A DNA stretch of 64,000 nucleotides from positions 3,534,001-3,598,000 of the forward strand of contig NZ_CP144555.1 in NCBI RefSeq assembly GCF_036607905.1. Direction: 5' to 3'. Positions 1-8,032 of the stretch are shown piece after piece. Made by a program: the position numbers and the translations under genes. This stretch comes from Streptomyces sp. SCSIO 75703 (lineage in GTDB: Bacteria; Actinomycetota; Actinomycetes; Streptomycetales; Streptomycetaceae). The notes beneath the pieces are model-generated. The model had not been told where the DNA came from. It searched no databases and saw only the letters and a program-made list of their open reading frames with translations. Position 1 is the first letter of the stretch. Every line of letters starts with the position of its first letter.

Positions 1-364
1 CCAGAGCCGCGGCCGCCTCGGTCGCGTAGCCGTGCCCCTGGTGACCTGGGGCGAGAGTCCAGCCGATCTCCGCTTGGGCGGCGCGGGCGTCGGCCAGGGC
101 GAGGCTCACCTCGCCAAGGACACCGGGCTCATCGCGTCGGCAGACAGCGAGCGCCAGCTTGTCCCCGTCGGCGCGCCAAGCCGTCTGCGCCGCGCGCTCG
201 GCGGCAACCTGCTCGCTGCGCTCACGCGTGTGCGCCGGCCGGTACAGGTAGCGCGCCACGCTCGGCAGGCTCTGGTAGGCGTACAGATCGTCGGTGTCGC
301 CGGGAGTGAACAGACGCAGCGACAACCGAGACGTGGTCAACGGCAACAGCGAGGAGACGTCCAT
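1..364 (-). CDS. GNAT acetyltransferase (RimJ/RimL type), 3' part outside window
   Basis: The gene reads leftward from an ATG at 364 and runs off the left edge, so only the first ~121 residues are visible. It starts MDVSSLLPLTTSRLSLRLF, followed by a 'TDDLYAYQSLPSVARYLYRP' segment. This is the usual opening of RimJ/RimL-like N-acetyltransferases (Acetyltransf_3). Later it has 'EIGWTLAPGHQGHGYATEAA', which contains the Q/R-x-x-G-x-G/A acetyl-CoA loop (here GHQGHGYA). The family transfers acetyl groups from acetyl-CoA to amines, including protein N-termini; the substrate here is unknown. The C-terminal part cannot be checked. Confidence 0.85.
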   Translation of the reverse strand, partial: MDVSSLLPLTTSRLSLRLFTPGDTDDLYAYQSLPSVARYLYRPAHTRERSEQVAAERAAQTAWRADGDKLALAVCRRDEPGVLGEVSLALADARAAQAEIGWTLAPGHQGHGYATEAAAAL

Positions 365-892
365 GCGGACCTCCGGGACGCGGATGTGGATCAAACGGCG
401 GACCGATGTTCGCATCAGGACCGCCCGGTGGCCACGCCTTTTCAGAGCAGCGCCCGGCAGTCGCACTTCGCCACGAGGCGCGGCATTCCAGGAGTTGCTT
501 CCCGACGCACGCTCGGCGAGGAAATGACAGTCCCGTGCCCCGAGCCTGAGGCCGGCCGCGAGGAGCCCCAGTTCGCATAGTTGAGGTTTCACCCCCTGTC
601 GACGGGCGGGGCAAGGAGTCGTCGGTGTGCCCGGCCGGGAGTGCGACGAGTCGGGGTGGGGGCGCTGTGTCGCCATGAGGCCGTTCATGCCGGCGTCGAC
701 GTCCACGAAGGCTCCGGCCCGGACGGTCCGCGACCGCACCTCACCCTGGCGTGGCGGCGGCAGGAATTCCTCGAGGGCCGAGAGTGGTACGGAGGGGGCA
801 CAGGACGGCTTCCGGTTCCTCCCTGAGAAGATGGGGGCTCGGTCGGAGCGCGCCGGGACGTGGTGCTCTCTCGCGACAGGAGTTCACGCACG
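365..892. other. gene-poor stretch, no supported gene
   Basis: This stretch separates the leftward acetyltransferase from the rightward pentapeptide-repeat gene. It must hold both promoters. Open frames exist on both strands, for example a TTG-initiated frame at 581-826, but none has a convincing ribosome site or a protein sequence I recognise. Part of that frame (about 662-820) has codon use close to coding DNA, so a decayed gene remnant is possible. Confidence 0.4.
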
Positions 893-1726
893 GTGTCCCA
901 GGAGCACGAAGAGGCGTTTCCCGACGCTGCCGGGTTCGGCCTGCGAGCCGACTGCGCGAACTGCTTCGGGCTGTGCTGCGTCGCCCTGCCCTTCGCCGCC
1001 TCGGCGGACTTCGCGATCGACAAGGACGCCGGCCGGCCCTGCCCGAACCTGGGGACGGACTTCCGGTGCGGCATCCACGCGGACCTGCGGCAGCGGGGTT
1101 TTCCCGGTTGCACCGTCTTCGACTGCTTCGGCGCGGGGCAGCGGGTCTCCCAGGTCACCTTCGGTGGGCAGGACTGGCGGCGGGCCCCGCACACCGCCCG
1201 GCGGATGTTCGACGTGTTCCCCGTCATGCGGCAACTCCACGAACTCCTCTGGTACCTGGGCGAGGCACTGGCTCTGCCGCCGGCCCGCCCGCTGCACGGA
1301 GAGCTGCGCCGCGTGCTGGAGAAGACCGAACGCCTTGCCGGCGGCAGCGCCCAGGAGCTCACCGAACTGGACGTCCCCGCACATCGCGGTGAGGTCAACG
1401 CCCTGCTGCTGCGCACCAGCGAACTCGTGAGAGCGCAGGTCACGGGCCGGAAGAAGGACCGCAGGGGAGCCGATCTCATCGGAGCCCGCCTCAGGGGAGC
1501 CGATCTGCGGGGAGCCAACCTCCGCGGCGCCTACCTCATCGCCGCCGACCTGAGGGGCGCCGATCTGCGGTCGGCGGACCTGATCGGTGCCGATCTGCGC
1601 GACGCCGACCTACGGGGCGCCGACCTCACGGGCAGTCTCTTCCTCACCCAGTCCCAGCTCAACGCGGCCAAGGGCGACCCCACCACCACACTCCCGCCGG
1701 ACCTCGCCCGTCCGGCGCACTGGTAG
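893..1726 (+). CDS. cysteine-rich domain plus pentapeptide-repeat protein
   Basis: The protein has 277 residues from GTG 893, chosen because AGGAG lies 10 bases upstream; an earlier in-frame GTG at 860 has no such site. Residues ~15-85 hold a cysteine cluster (C-x2-C-x3-CC, then single Cys in 'RPCPNLG', 'FRCGIH', 'PGCTVFDCFGAGQ') that looks able to bind metal, in the manner of YkgJ-type zinc/iron-chelating domains. A helical middle follows. Residues ~195-255 are a run of A(D/N)LxG pentapeptide repeats ('GADLRGANLRGAYL'), which fold as a right-handed quadrilateral beta-helix. Some pentapeptide proteins mimic DNA and protect gyrase, but nothing here proves that role. The repeats are near-identical, consistent with tandem duplication. 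Function unknown. Confidence 0.8.
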   Translation: MSQEHEEAFPDAAGFGLRADCANCFGLCCVALPFAASADFAIDKDAGRPCPNLGTDFRCGIHADLRQRGFPGCTVFDCFGAGQRVSQVTFGGQDWRRAPHTARRMFDVFPVMRQLHELLWYLGEALALPPARPLHGELRRVLEKTERLAGGSAQELTELDVPAHRGEVNALLLRTSELVRAQVTGRKKDRRGADLIGARLRGADLRGANLRGAYLIAADLRGADLRSADLIGADLRDADLRGADLTGSLFLTQSQLNAAKGDPTTTLPPDLARPAHW

Positions 1727-1911
1727 GCGGGCGCGGCGCGCAGGTGTTCCGATGATCCGCCAGTGGGGACGATCGCCCGTGTCCTGAGCGGCCTACGGCA
1801 GAGTACGTGCGCCGGCCGCCGCTCGTCGGGGAACGGAGGCGGGCTCGGGAGATCGCCCGCCGTGCGCGAAATGAAGTCGACGGCACGGCCGGCGGCGGGT
1901 GGACTGGGCAG

Positions 1912-3303
1912 ATGACGACAGTTGAACATGACCTGCTTCCCGCCACGCGCCGAGCGCTGCTGCACCGGGTCGCCGTGGCTCAGGCCGAGGGACGCGCGCC
2001 CTCGCTCGTCGCGGCGGTGGTCCGGGGCGGACGCACCGTGTGGCACGGTGCCCGGTCCTCGGAGGACAGGGGCGCCCCCGACGAGAACGTCCAGTACCGG
2101 ATCGGCTCGATCACGAAGACCTTCACGGCCGTCCTCGTCCTGCGGCTGCGTGACGAAGGGCTGCTCGACCTGGGCGACCCGCTGGAGAAGCACCTGCCGG
2201 GCACCGGGGCGGGCCGCGCCACGATCGCCGATCTGCTGGCGCACACGGGCGGGCTCGCCGCCGAGTCACCGGCGCCGTGGTGGGAGCGCACGCCCGGCAC
2301 CCTGCGCCCCGAACTGGCCGACGTCCTGGGGGAGGGCCCCCTTCGGCATCCTGTGGGCCGACGCCACCACTACTCGAACCCCGGATACTCCCTGCTCGGC
2401 GCGGTGGTCGAGCGCTTGCGCGGCGCCCCCTGGGAGGATGTGCTGCGCCGTGAGGTGCTGGAACCGCTGGGCCTGACCCGCACGACCGCGCAGCCCGAGG
2501 CGCCCTACGCCAAGGGCTGGGCGGTGCACCCGTGGGCCGACGCGCTGCTGGCCGAGCCCGTCGAGGATCTCGGGCTGATGGCCGCGGCCGGTCAGCTCTG
2601 GTCGACCACGGGCGACTTGGCGCGGTTCGCCGTCTTCCTGGCCGACGGCGACGACACGGTGCTGTGCGCCGAGAGTGTGCGCGAGATGCGGGTGCCGGCG
2701 GCGCCGGCCGAGGCGGCGGACGTCGGTGACAGGGTGACCTACGGACTGGGCCTGCAGCTCCAGCACCGGGACGGGCGGCTGTTCGTGGGGCACTCGGGCT
2801 CGTTGCCCGGGTTTCTGGCCAACGTGACGATCGACGTTGACGAAGACGTGGCCGCGGTCGTGCTGGCCAACTGCACCTCGGGTCCGCTGACCGCCGTCGT
2901 GGGCGCCGACCTGGTGCGCATCGTCACCGAAGCCGAGCCCAGGATTCCCGAACCATGGCGTCCGCTGCCGGAGGTCGACCCGGCCCTGCTGGAGCTGGCC
3001 GGGCCCTGGTACTGGGGGACCTCCGCGTTCGCCCTGCGTCTCCTGCCCGACGGCGGGGTCGCGTTGGAGCCGTTGCGGGGCCAGGGGCGCCGCTCCCGCT
3101 TCCTCGCCGCCGACGACGGGACCTGGACGGGGACCGAGGGTTACTACGCGGGGGAGACCCTTCGGGCCGTACGCCGCGCGGACGGAACCGTGAGCCACCT
3201 GGACCTCGGCTCCTTCGTGTTCACCCGCCGGCCCTACGACGAGGGGGCACCGGTGCCCGGTGGGGTGGACCCGCGGGGATGGCAGGGCCTGGGCTCGGCA
3301 TAG
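1912..3303 (+). CDS. beta-lactamase-family serine hydrolase
   Basis: The protein has 463 residues from ATG 1912, with no signal peptide. It has the class C beta-lactamase / penicillin-binding-protein fold motifs: S-x-x-K as 'SITK' (catalytic Ser and Lys, residue ~68), Y-x-N as 'YSN' in 'HHYSNPGYSLLGAVVE', and the third motif as 'HSGSLPG'. Between them is 'LLAHTGGL', typical of the family. About 110 C-terminal residues form an extra domain after the catalytic part, as in many esterase/peptidase members. Its substrate cannot be predicted: members include D-aminopeptidases, esterases and amidases. It converges on a leftward acetyltransferase gene with a parS palindrome between them. Confidence 0.85.
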   Translation: MTTVEHDLLPATRRALLHRVAVAQAEGRAPSLVAAVVRGGRTVWHGARSSEDRGAPDENVQYRIGSITKTFTAVLVLRLRDEGLLDLGDPLEKHLPGTGAGRATIADLLAHTGGLAAESPAPWWERTPGTLRPELADVLGEGPLRHPVGRRHHYSNPGYSLLGAVVERLRGAPWEDVLRREVLEPLGLTRTTAQPEAPYAKGWAVHPWADALLAEPVEDLGLMAAAGQLWSTTGDLARFAVFLADGDDTVLCAESVREMRVPAAPAEAADVGDRVTYGLGLQLQHRDGRLFVGHSGSLPGFLANVTIDVDEDVAAVVLANCTSGPLTAVVGADLVRIVTEAEPRIPEPWRPLPEVDPALLELAGPWYWGTSAFALRLLPDGGVALEPLRGQGRRSRFLAADDGTWTGTEGYYAGETLRAVRRADGTVSHLDLGSFVFTRRPYDEGAPVPGGVDPRGWQGLGSA

Positions 3304-3315
3304 CCCAAGCGTGGC

Positions 3316-3347
3316 GGATGCCCTGTTTCACGTGAAACAGGGCATCC
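3316..3347. other. parS: exact parS site in a 32-bp perfect palindrome
   Basis: Positions 3325-3338 read GTTTCACGTGAAAC, the exact Streptomyces ParB-binding consensus. Dyad symmetry extends without mismatch from 3316 to 3347. It lies between the stop codons of two converging genes (3303 and 3364). The same DNA could therefore act as a segregation site and, as RNA, as a loop-poor hairpin ending transcription from both sides. Confidence 0.9.
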
Positions 3348-3363
3348 CCGACGGGCCCCTCGC

Positions 3364-3816
3364 TCAGAGCGCGAGCTTGAAGCCCGTATGGGACGGGGAG
3401 AAGCCGAGCCGCTCGTAGAAGCGGTGGGCGTCCTCGCGTGTCCTGTCGGAGGTGAGTTGCACCAGGTGGCAGCCCTGCCGTCGGGACTCGGCGATGGCCC
3501 ACTCGATGAGCCGGGTGCCCAGCCCGCTGCCGCGTTCGTCCGCGTGCACGCGGACGCTCTCGATGATCGACCGCGTCGCGCCGCGACGGGACAGTCCCGG
3601 GACGACCGTCAGCTGGAGGGTGCCGACGACCCGGCCGTCGCGGACGGCCACGACCAAGTGCTGGTGGGGATCGGCCGCGATCCGCGCGAACGCCGAGCGG
3701 TAGGGCGTCAGATCGCCGGGTGACTCGCGCTGGGCGCCCAGGGGATCGTCGGCGAGCATGGCGACCACGGCGGGCAGGTCGTCCTCGACGGTCCTGCGTA
3801 TCTCAAGATCTCCCAT
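3364..3816 (-). CDS. GNAT family N-acetyltransferase
   Basis: The protein has 150 residues starting MGDLEIRRTVEDDLPAVVAM and is a complete single GNAT domain. 'VVGTLQLTVVPGLSRRGATR' forms the central strands. 'VRVHADERGSGLGTRLIEWA' holds the acetyl-CoA pyrophosphate loop (R-G-x-G-L-G). 'AHRFYERLGF' near the C-terminus is the classic GNAT motif B with its Tyr. The enzyme should acetylate a small amine or antibiotic-like molecule; its substrate is not evident. It is transcribed in the same direction as the MarR gene upstream (46-bp gap) and may share its transcript. Confidence 0.88.
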   Translation of the reverse strand: MGDLEIRRTVEDDLPAVVAMLADDPLGAQRESPGDLTPYRSAFARIAADPHQHLVVAVRDGRVVGTLQLTVVPGLSRRGATRSIIESVRVHADERGSGLGTRLIEWAIAESRRQGCHLVQLTSDRTREDAHRFYERLGFSPSHTGFKLAL

Positions 3817-3862
3817 GGGGCCAGCCTACGCAGCGGCACCGTCCGGGTGGCCCTCGCGGCGG

Positions 3863-4327
3863 CTACACGGACATCGGCGCCTTGAGCGTCTCGACCACCT
3901 TGACCAGCGGAGCCAACTCGGGATGGGTCGCCGCCTCGTCGAGAGCCTCCCGCAGGGCCGCCTGGTTGGAGGGACGGGCCTCGTCCAGCAGCTTCCGTCC
4001 GGCGGCGGTGACGTCGGTGTAGATGCCGCGGCGGTCGGTGGGGCACAGGTAGCGCTCGAGCAGGCCGCGGTCCTCGAGCCGGGTGACCAGGCGGGTGGTG
4101 GCGCTCTGGCTGAGGACGACGGCGTCGGCGACCTGCTTCATCTGCAGATGCCCTCCTTCGCCCTCGTGCTGTCGGCTGAGCACGTCGAGCAGCGAGTACT
4201 CGCGCACGCTCAGCCCGTGCCCCGACTGCAGGGCGCGCTCGATATGGGTCTCGATCCTCCCGTGCAGCAGGGAGAGGGCGCACCAACCCTGGGAGAGGGC
4301 GGTGAGTGCCGGGTCCGTCGCCGTCAT
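3863..4327 (-). CDS. MarR-family transcriptional regulator
   Basis: The protein has 154 residues from ATG 4327, chosen because GGAGGA precedes it at a good distance; the frame is open further upstream but without support. The winged helix-turn-helix is visible: 'LSVREYSLLDVLSRQHEG', 'MKQVADAVVLSQSATTRLVTRLEDRGLLER' (recognition helix) and 'DRRGIYTDVTAAGRKLLDEA' (wing, with the D-R-R-G signature). MarR dimers repress a neighbouring gene until they bind a small ligand. It is divergent from an MFS exporter, with a dyad overlapping the exporter's promoter, so it is most likely that exporter's repressor. Confidence 0.9.
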   Translation of the reverse strand: MTATDPALTALSQGWCALSLLHGRIETHIERALQSGHGLSVREYSLLDVLSRQHEGEGGHLQMKQVADAVVLSQSATTRLVTRLEDRGLLERYLCPTDRRGIYTDVTAAGRKLLDEARPSNQAALREALDEAATHPELAPLVKVVETLKAPMSV

Positions 4328-4373
4328 GTGTTCCTCCGTCGCGGAACTGCTGGCTCCAGAGTAGACCAGAACC

Positions 4374-4417
4374 GCAATTGCCAGCGATTGCCTATAGCCC
4401 GCGTCTGCAACTATTGT
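4374..4417 (+). promoter_or_regulatory. putative MFS promoter with MarR operator
   Basis: In the 136-bp divergent gap, TTGCCT (4388-4393) and TATTGT (4412-4417) are separated by 18 bases and fit a housekeeping-type promoter for the MFS gene. An inverted repeat, GCAAT-N8-ATTGC (4374-4391), overlaps the -35 element, and a related TGCAACTATTG half lies at the -10. This stretch is the lowest-GC part of the region. The assignment to the adjacent MarR protein is inference. Confidence 0.45.
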
Positions 4418-4463
4418 GGGCGCGTCCAACGCGCTTCTGCAATCTTCTGGAAAGGTGCGCCTC

Positions 4464-5672
4464 ATGCCTCTCGCGCTCCTCGCTCTCGCGATCGGGGCCT
4501 TCGGGATCGGAACGACCGAGTTCGTGATCATGGGCTTGCTGCCCGAGGTCGCCCAGGACTACGGCGTCTCCATCCCCACGGCCGGCCACCTGGTGACCGG
4601 CTACGCGCTCGGCGTGATGTTCGGCGCCCCGCTGATGACCGTCCTCGGCACCAAGATCCCGCGCAAGCGGATGCTCATGGCGCTGATGGGCCTGTTCATC
4701 GTCGGCAACCTGCTCTCCGCCGTCGCCCCGGCCTTCGCGGTCATGCTGACCGGCCGTGTGGTCGCCTCGCTCGCCCACGGGGCCTTCTTCGGGATCGGTT
4801 CGGTGGTCGCCGCCGACCTGGTCGCCCCGCACAAGAAGGCCGGGGCCATCGCGATGATGTTCACCGGGCTGACCGTCGCCAACGTCGTCGGGGTACCGCT
4901 GGGCACCTTCGTCGGACAGTCGGCCGGCTGGCGCGTCACCTTCGCGGCCGTCGCCGCGCTCGGCGTGCTCGGACTGGCCGGCGTCGCCGCGCTCGTACCC
5001 GACATGCCCCTCGCGGAGGGCACCCGGCTGCGCAGCGAACTCGCCGCCTTCCGGAACGTCCAGGTGCTGCTCGCCATGGCGATGACCGTGCTCGGCTTCG
5101 GCGGTGTCTTCGCCGCCATCACCTACATCGCGCCGATGATGACGCGGGTGGCGGGATTCGCCGACGGCTCGGTCACCTGGCTGCTGGTCCTCTTCGGGCT
5201 CGGCATGGTCGGCGGCAACCTCCTCGGGGGCCGCTTCGCCGACCGCGCTCTGATGCCCATGCTGTACCTCTCCCTGGGCGCCCTGGCCGTCGTCCTCGCC
5301 CTCTTCACGGTCACCGCGCACCACAAGGGCGCCGCCGCCGTCACGATCTTCCTCATCGGCGCCCTCGGCTTCGCCACCGTGCCGCCCCTCCAGAAGCGCG
5401 TCCTGGACCAGGCACACGGCGCCCCCACCCTGGCGTCGGCCGTCAACATCGGCGCCTTCAACCTCGGCAACGCGCTGGCCGCCTGGCTCGGCGGGGCCGT
5501 CATCGCCGCCGGCCTCGGCTACACCGCGCCCAACTGGGTTGGCGCGGTACTGGCCGTCACCGCCCTGGGCCTCGCCGTGCTCTCGACCGCCCTCGAACGG
5601 CGCGACGCCGCCCCCGCCACGGTCGCCGCGGGCTCGCTGCCCACCGAACCGGGCGTCACCGCCCACCACTGA
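4464..5672 (+). CDS. MFS drug-efflux transporter (DHA1 type)
   Basis: The protein has 402 residues and 12 predicted membrane segments. It starts MPLALLALAIGAFGIGTTEF, with ATG 4464 after GGAAAGG. The frame extends 16 codons upstream, but those residues are not hydrophobic and the family normally begins here. 'GIGTTEFVIMGLLPEVA' in helix 1 and 'TKIPRKRMLMALM' in loop 2-3 (the charged MFS motif A) mark the DHA1 proton-antiporter group, like AraJ and chloramphenicol/sugar exporters. It presumably expels a toxic small molecule, controlled by the divergent MarR protein. Confidence 0.88.
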   Translation: MPLALLALAIGAFGIGTTEFVIMGLLPEVAQDYGVSIPTAGHLVTGYALGVMFGAPLMTVLGTKIPRKRMLMALMGLFIVGNLLSAVAPAFAVMLTGRVVASLAHGAFFGIGSVVAADLVAPHKKAGAIAMMFTGLTVANVVGVPLGTFVGQSAGWRVTFAAVAALGVLGLAGVAALVPDMPLAEGTRLRSELAAFRNVQVLLAMAMTVLGFGGVFAAITYIAPMMTRVAGFADGSVTWLLVLFGLGMVGGNLLGGRFADRALMPMLYLSLGALAVVLALFTVTAHHKGAAAVTIFLIGALGFATVPPLQKRVLDQAHGAPTLASAVNIGAFNLGNALAAWLGGAVIAAGLGYTAPNWVGAVLAVTALGLAVLSTALERRDAAPATVAAGSLPTEPGVTAHH

Positions 5673-5783
5673 TCCACCCGCCGGACCGGCGGACGGGCGC
5701 GCCGCGCCCCGACGCCGGCCGGACGGGCCACCGCGACGGTCTCGCCGGGCCGGTGGGGGACACCCCCACCAGGAGAACCCGTC

Positions 5784-6229
5784 ATGAACACCCCACGGCC
5801 ACCCCCACCGCCGTCGCACCGCTGACCATCCAGGACGCCGAAACCCTCGTCACCGCGGCCCAGGGCGCCGCCGAGGCCGCGGGGATCACCGTCAGCGTCA
5901 CCGTCCTCGACGCGGGCGGGCACCTGCTCGCCTTCCGGCGGGACGACCGCGCGGTGCTGCTCTCCAGTGAGACCGGCACCCGCAAGGCGTACACGGCGCT
6001 CCAGCTCGACGCGCCCAGGGCGGACCTCGTCGACGCGGTCCGGCCCGGCGGCCTCTTCCACACCCCGCCGACCGCGCTCGACCGGCCCCCGCTGCTTCTC
6101 GCGAGCGGTGTTCCCGTGCACCACGACGGGCGGCTGATCGGCGCCGTCGGCGTCGGCGTCGGCGGGGGAACGCCGGAGCAGGACCACTCCTTCGCCACGG
6201 CCGCCGTGGTGAAGCTGCCACGACCGTAG
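5784..6229 (+). CDS. GlcG/HbpS-like heme-binding family protein, apparent frameshift near start
   Basis: The frame ending at 6229 encodes a GlcG/HbpS-family protein ('LTIQDAETLVTAAQGAAEAA', 'VTVLDAGGHLLAFRRDD', 'GVPVHHDGRLIGAVGVGVGG'). Members bind heme or cobalamin-like ligands or act as accessory proteins. The only start codon with a ribosome site (AGGAGAA, ATG 5784) is out of frame by one base. As read, it makes 13 residues and stops. Adding one C to the CCCC run at 5791-5794 would join ATG to the conserved frame as MNTPTATPTAVAPLT. Either this is a sequence error in a C run, a real inactivating mutation, or slippage. The C-terminus ('VVKLPRP') is also shorter than usual. It follows the MFS gene by 111 bp. 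Confidence 0.7.
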
Positions 6230-6303
6230 AAGGCTCCTCGTCACCCGTGCACGCCGGTTCCCGGACGGCCGGGGACCGGCGGCGCGTACGCGGGGCGGTG
6301 CGG

Positions 6304-7170
6304 TCAGCCCGCCGCCACCGTCAGCGGAGCGAACCGCCGGGCACCGTCCCCGGGCAGTTCGGCGGTGCCGTGGGTCATGACCGCGTTGACGGCGACTGCG
6401 GCGAGGCCGCGCTCCTTCACCCAGGCCAGCAGGTCCTCGTGCCGGACGTCGATGTCGGTGCGCAGCGGCCTGCCGGTGCCGGCGGCGAGGGAGGCGACGA
6501 GGGCCTTGGCCGTCTCGGTGTCACGGGCGATCAGGGGGCCCACCACGTGGGTGTCCATGTTGGGCCAGGCCGCGGCGTACCCGATGAGGCGGCCGTCCTC
6601 CTCGGCGACGCGCAACTGGTCGACGAAGGCGGGCAGCCGGGTGAGCACGTGCGTACGGTCGGCGCCGAACACCTCCTCGTCGAGGCGGACGATCGCCGTG
6701 AGGTCCTCGGCGGTGGCGGCGCGGGTGGCGATACGGGACTCGGCCGAGTCGGGGACGAACCGGCCGCGCAGCATCTCCGAGCGGCCGATGTCCTTGAAGC
6801 CCAGCTCCTCGTAGAGCGGCCGGCCGTACGGGGTCGCGTAGAGGGTCAGGGGGGTGGTGCCCTGGGCGGAGACGATGTGGCGCATCAGCCGGCGGCCGAC
6901 GCCCTGGCGCGCGTGCCGCTCGGCGACCAGCATCATGCCGATGGCCGCGAGCGAGGGCCGTTCGGGCGGGCCGTACTCGGTGACGGTGCAGACACTGACG
7001 AGGCCGCCGCCGGGGTCGTCGATGCCGTACCCCTTCCCGGCGGTGAGGAGGAGCCCCCACTTGTGCTCTTCGCGTGGCCACCCCCGGTCCTCGGACAGGT
7101 CGGCGCACGCGTCGAGGTCACGGAGCGTCAGACGGCGGATCGGCAGAGCGGAGAGGGAAGGAGTCGGCAC
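6304..7170 (-). CDS. GNAT acetyltransferase, two-domain (GNAT plus DUF-like C-terminus)
   Basis: The protein has 288 residues from GTG 7170; the frame is open to 7263, and no clear ribosome site decides the start. The N-terminal GNAT domain carries 'LSALPIRRLTLRDLDACADL', 'GMMLVAERHARQGVGRRLMRHI' with the acetyl-CoA loop (R-Q-G-V-G-R), and 'YGRPLYEELGF' as motif B. After ~150 residues comes a second GNAT-like segment ('IATRAATAEDLTAIVRLDEE', 'GRLIGYAAAW') lacking the cofactor loop. This is the layout of GNAT proteins with a degenerate C-terminal acetyltransferase_18-type domain. Substrate unknown. Confidence 0.75.
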   Translation of the reverse strand: MPTPSLSALPIRRLTLRDLDACADLSEDRGWPREEHKWGLLLTAGKGYGIDDPGGGLVSVCTVTEYGPPERPSLAAIGMMLVAERHARQGVGRRLMRHIVSAQGTTPLTLYATPYGRPLYEELGFKDIGRSEMLRGRFVPDSAESRIATRAATAEDLTAIVRLDEEVFGADRTHVLTRLPAFVDQLRVAEEDGRLIGYAAAWPNMDTHVVGPLIARDTETAKALVASLAAGTGRPLRTDIDVRHEDLLAWVKERGLAAVAVNAVMTHGTAELPGDGARRFAPLTVAAG

Positions 7171-7311
7171 GCTGGTCAGGCTGGCCGACGGAGGGTGCCC
7201 GCGTCCACCTCTTTGCCCGGCGGGTGCGAGCTTTTCGCCATGCCGTGGCCGCGGGCACAGCACTCCGACACCTCGCGGACGCCGTGTCGGCAGAAGGGCC
7301 GGAGGCGGCTG

Positions 7312-7794
7312 TCAGCCGAGGTCGGGGGCGTGCAGGGCCCGTACGCCCTCGATGTTTCCGTCCAGATAGTGACGCAGGGACAGCGGTACGAGATGGACGG
7401 AGGCGATGCCGATCCGGGTGAACGGCACCCGGACGATCTCGTACTCGCCGGTGGGCTCATCGACCTCGGGACCATGGCGCAGGGCCGGGTCCATGGACTC
7501 CAGACGGCAGACGAAGAAGTGCTGCACCTTCACGCCGGTCGCGCCCTCGTCCTCCCCGATGTGCTCCACCGTGTCCACGAAGCAGGGGACCACATCGGTG
7601 ATCTTGGCGCCCAGCTCTTCGTACACCTCACGGTGCAGAGCGTCCACGACGGTCATGTCGGCCGGCTCGACTCCGCCACCGGGCGTGACCCAGTACGGGT
7701 CGACACCGGGCTTGGTGCGCTTGATCAGGACGAGAGCGTCGCCGTCGAGGAGGACGGCGCGTGCGGTGCGCTTGACCACGGGTCGGACGGTCAT
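7312..7794 (-). CDS. Nudix hydrolase
   Basis: The protein has 160 residues from ATG 7794. 'YWVTPGGGVEPADMTVVDAL' followed by 'HREVYEELGA' is the Nudix box, whose REVxEE glutamates bind the divalent metal. The first box glutamate is not at its usual place: the canonical 'GE' is replaced by 'AD' plus one extra residue. Nudix enzymes cleave nucleoside-diphosphate-linked compounds; the substrate is not predictable. No strong ribosome site precedes the ATG. A near-parS sequence lies just upstream (7816-7829), probably within its leader. Confidence 0.85.
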   Translation of the reverse strand: MTVRPVVKRTARAVLLDGDALVLIKRTKPGVDPYWVTPGGGVEPADMTVVDALHREVYEELGAKITDVVPCFVDTVEHIGEDEGATGVKVQHFFVCRLESMDPALRHGPEVDEPTGEYEIVRVPFTRIGIASVHLVPLSLRHYLDGNIEGVRALHAPDLG

Positions 7795-7815
7795 GGGGGG
7801 AATGTGGCCCGGCTG

Positions 7816-7829
7816 GTTCCACGTGAAAC
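7816..7829. other. parS: parS-like site, one mismatch
   Basis: GTTCCACGTGAAAC differs from the ParB consensus at one position. It lies 22 bp upstream of the Nudix start codon, between that gene and the PLP lyase end. On the complementary strand it would encode Met-Phe-His-Val-Glu-Pro, a pattern that recurs where parS overlaps reading frames. Confidence 0.75.
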
Positions 7830-8032
7830 ATCGCCGGGCGTATCGACCGCACTCCGTCATGGCCACCGGCCGCGGAGGCGGGCCGCACGTCCCGGGGACC
7901 AGTCGCGTACCGGGGCCGGCCGCGCACCAGAGCGGTGCCGACCGGGAAGGTGCCGGATACGGAGCCGCCCGGTGGCCCGAGCCGCGTCGGCGTGGCTCGG
8001 ACCACCTGCCCAGGTGCGGGCGCAGACGCCGG

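Noticed and set aside
581-826. TTG-initiated 81-codon frame in the left intergenic region
   Set aside because: Part of it has coding-like codons, but there is no ribosome site, no recognised protein and the start of the frame is atypical.
3758-5783. Upstream part of a long plus-strand frame that runs into the GlcG-like gene
   Set aside because: It lies antisense to the MarR gene and out of frame within the MFS gene; only the last ~148 codons match a protein family.
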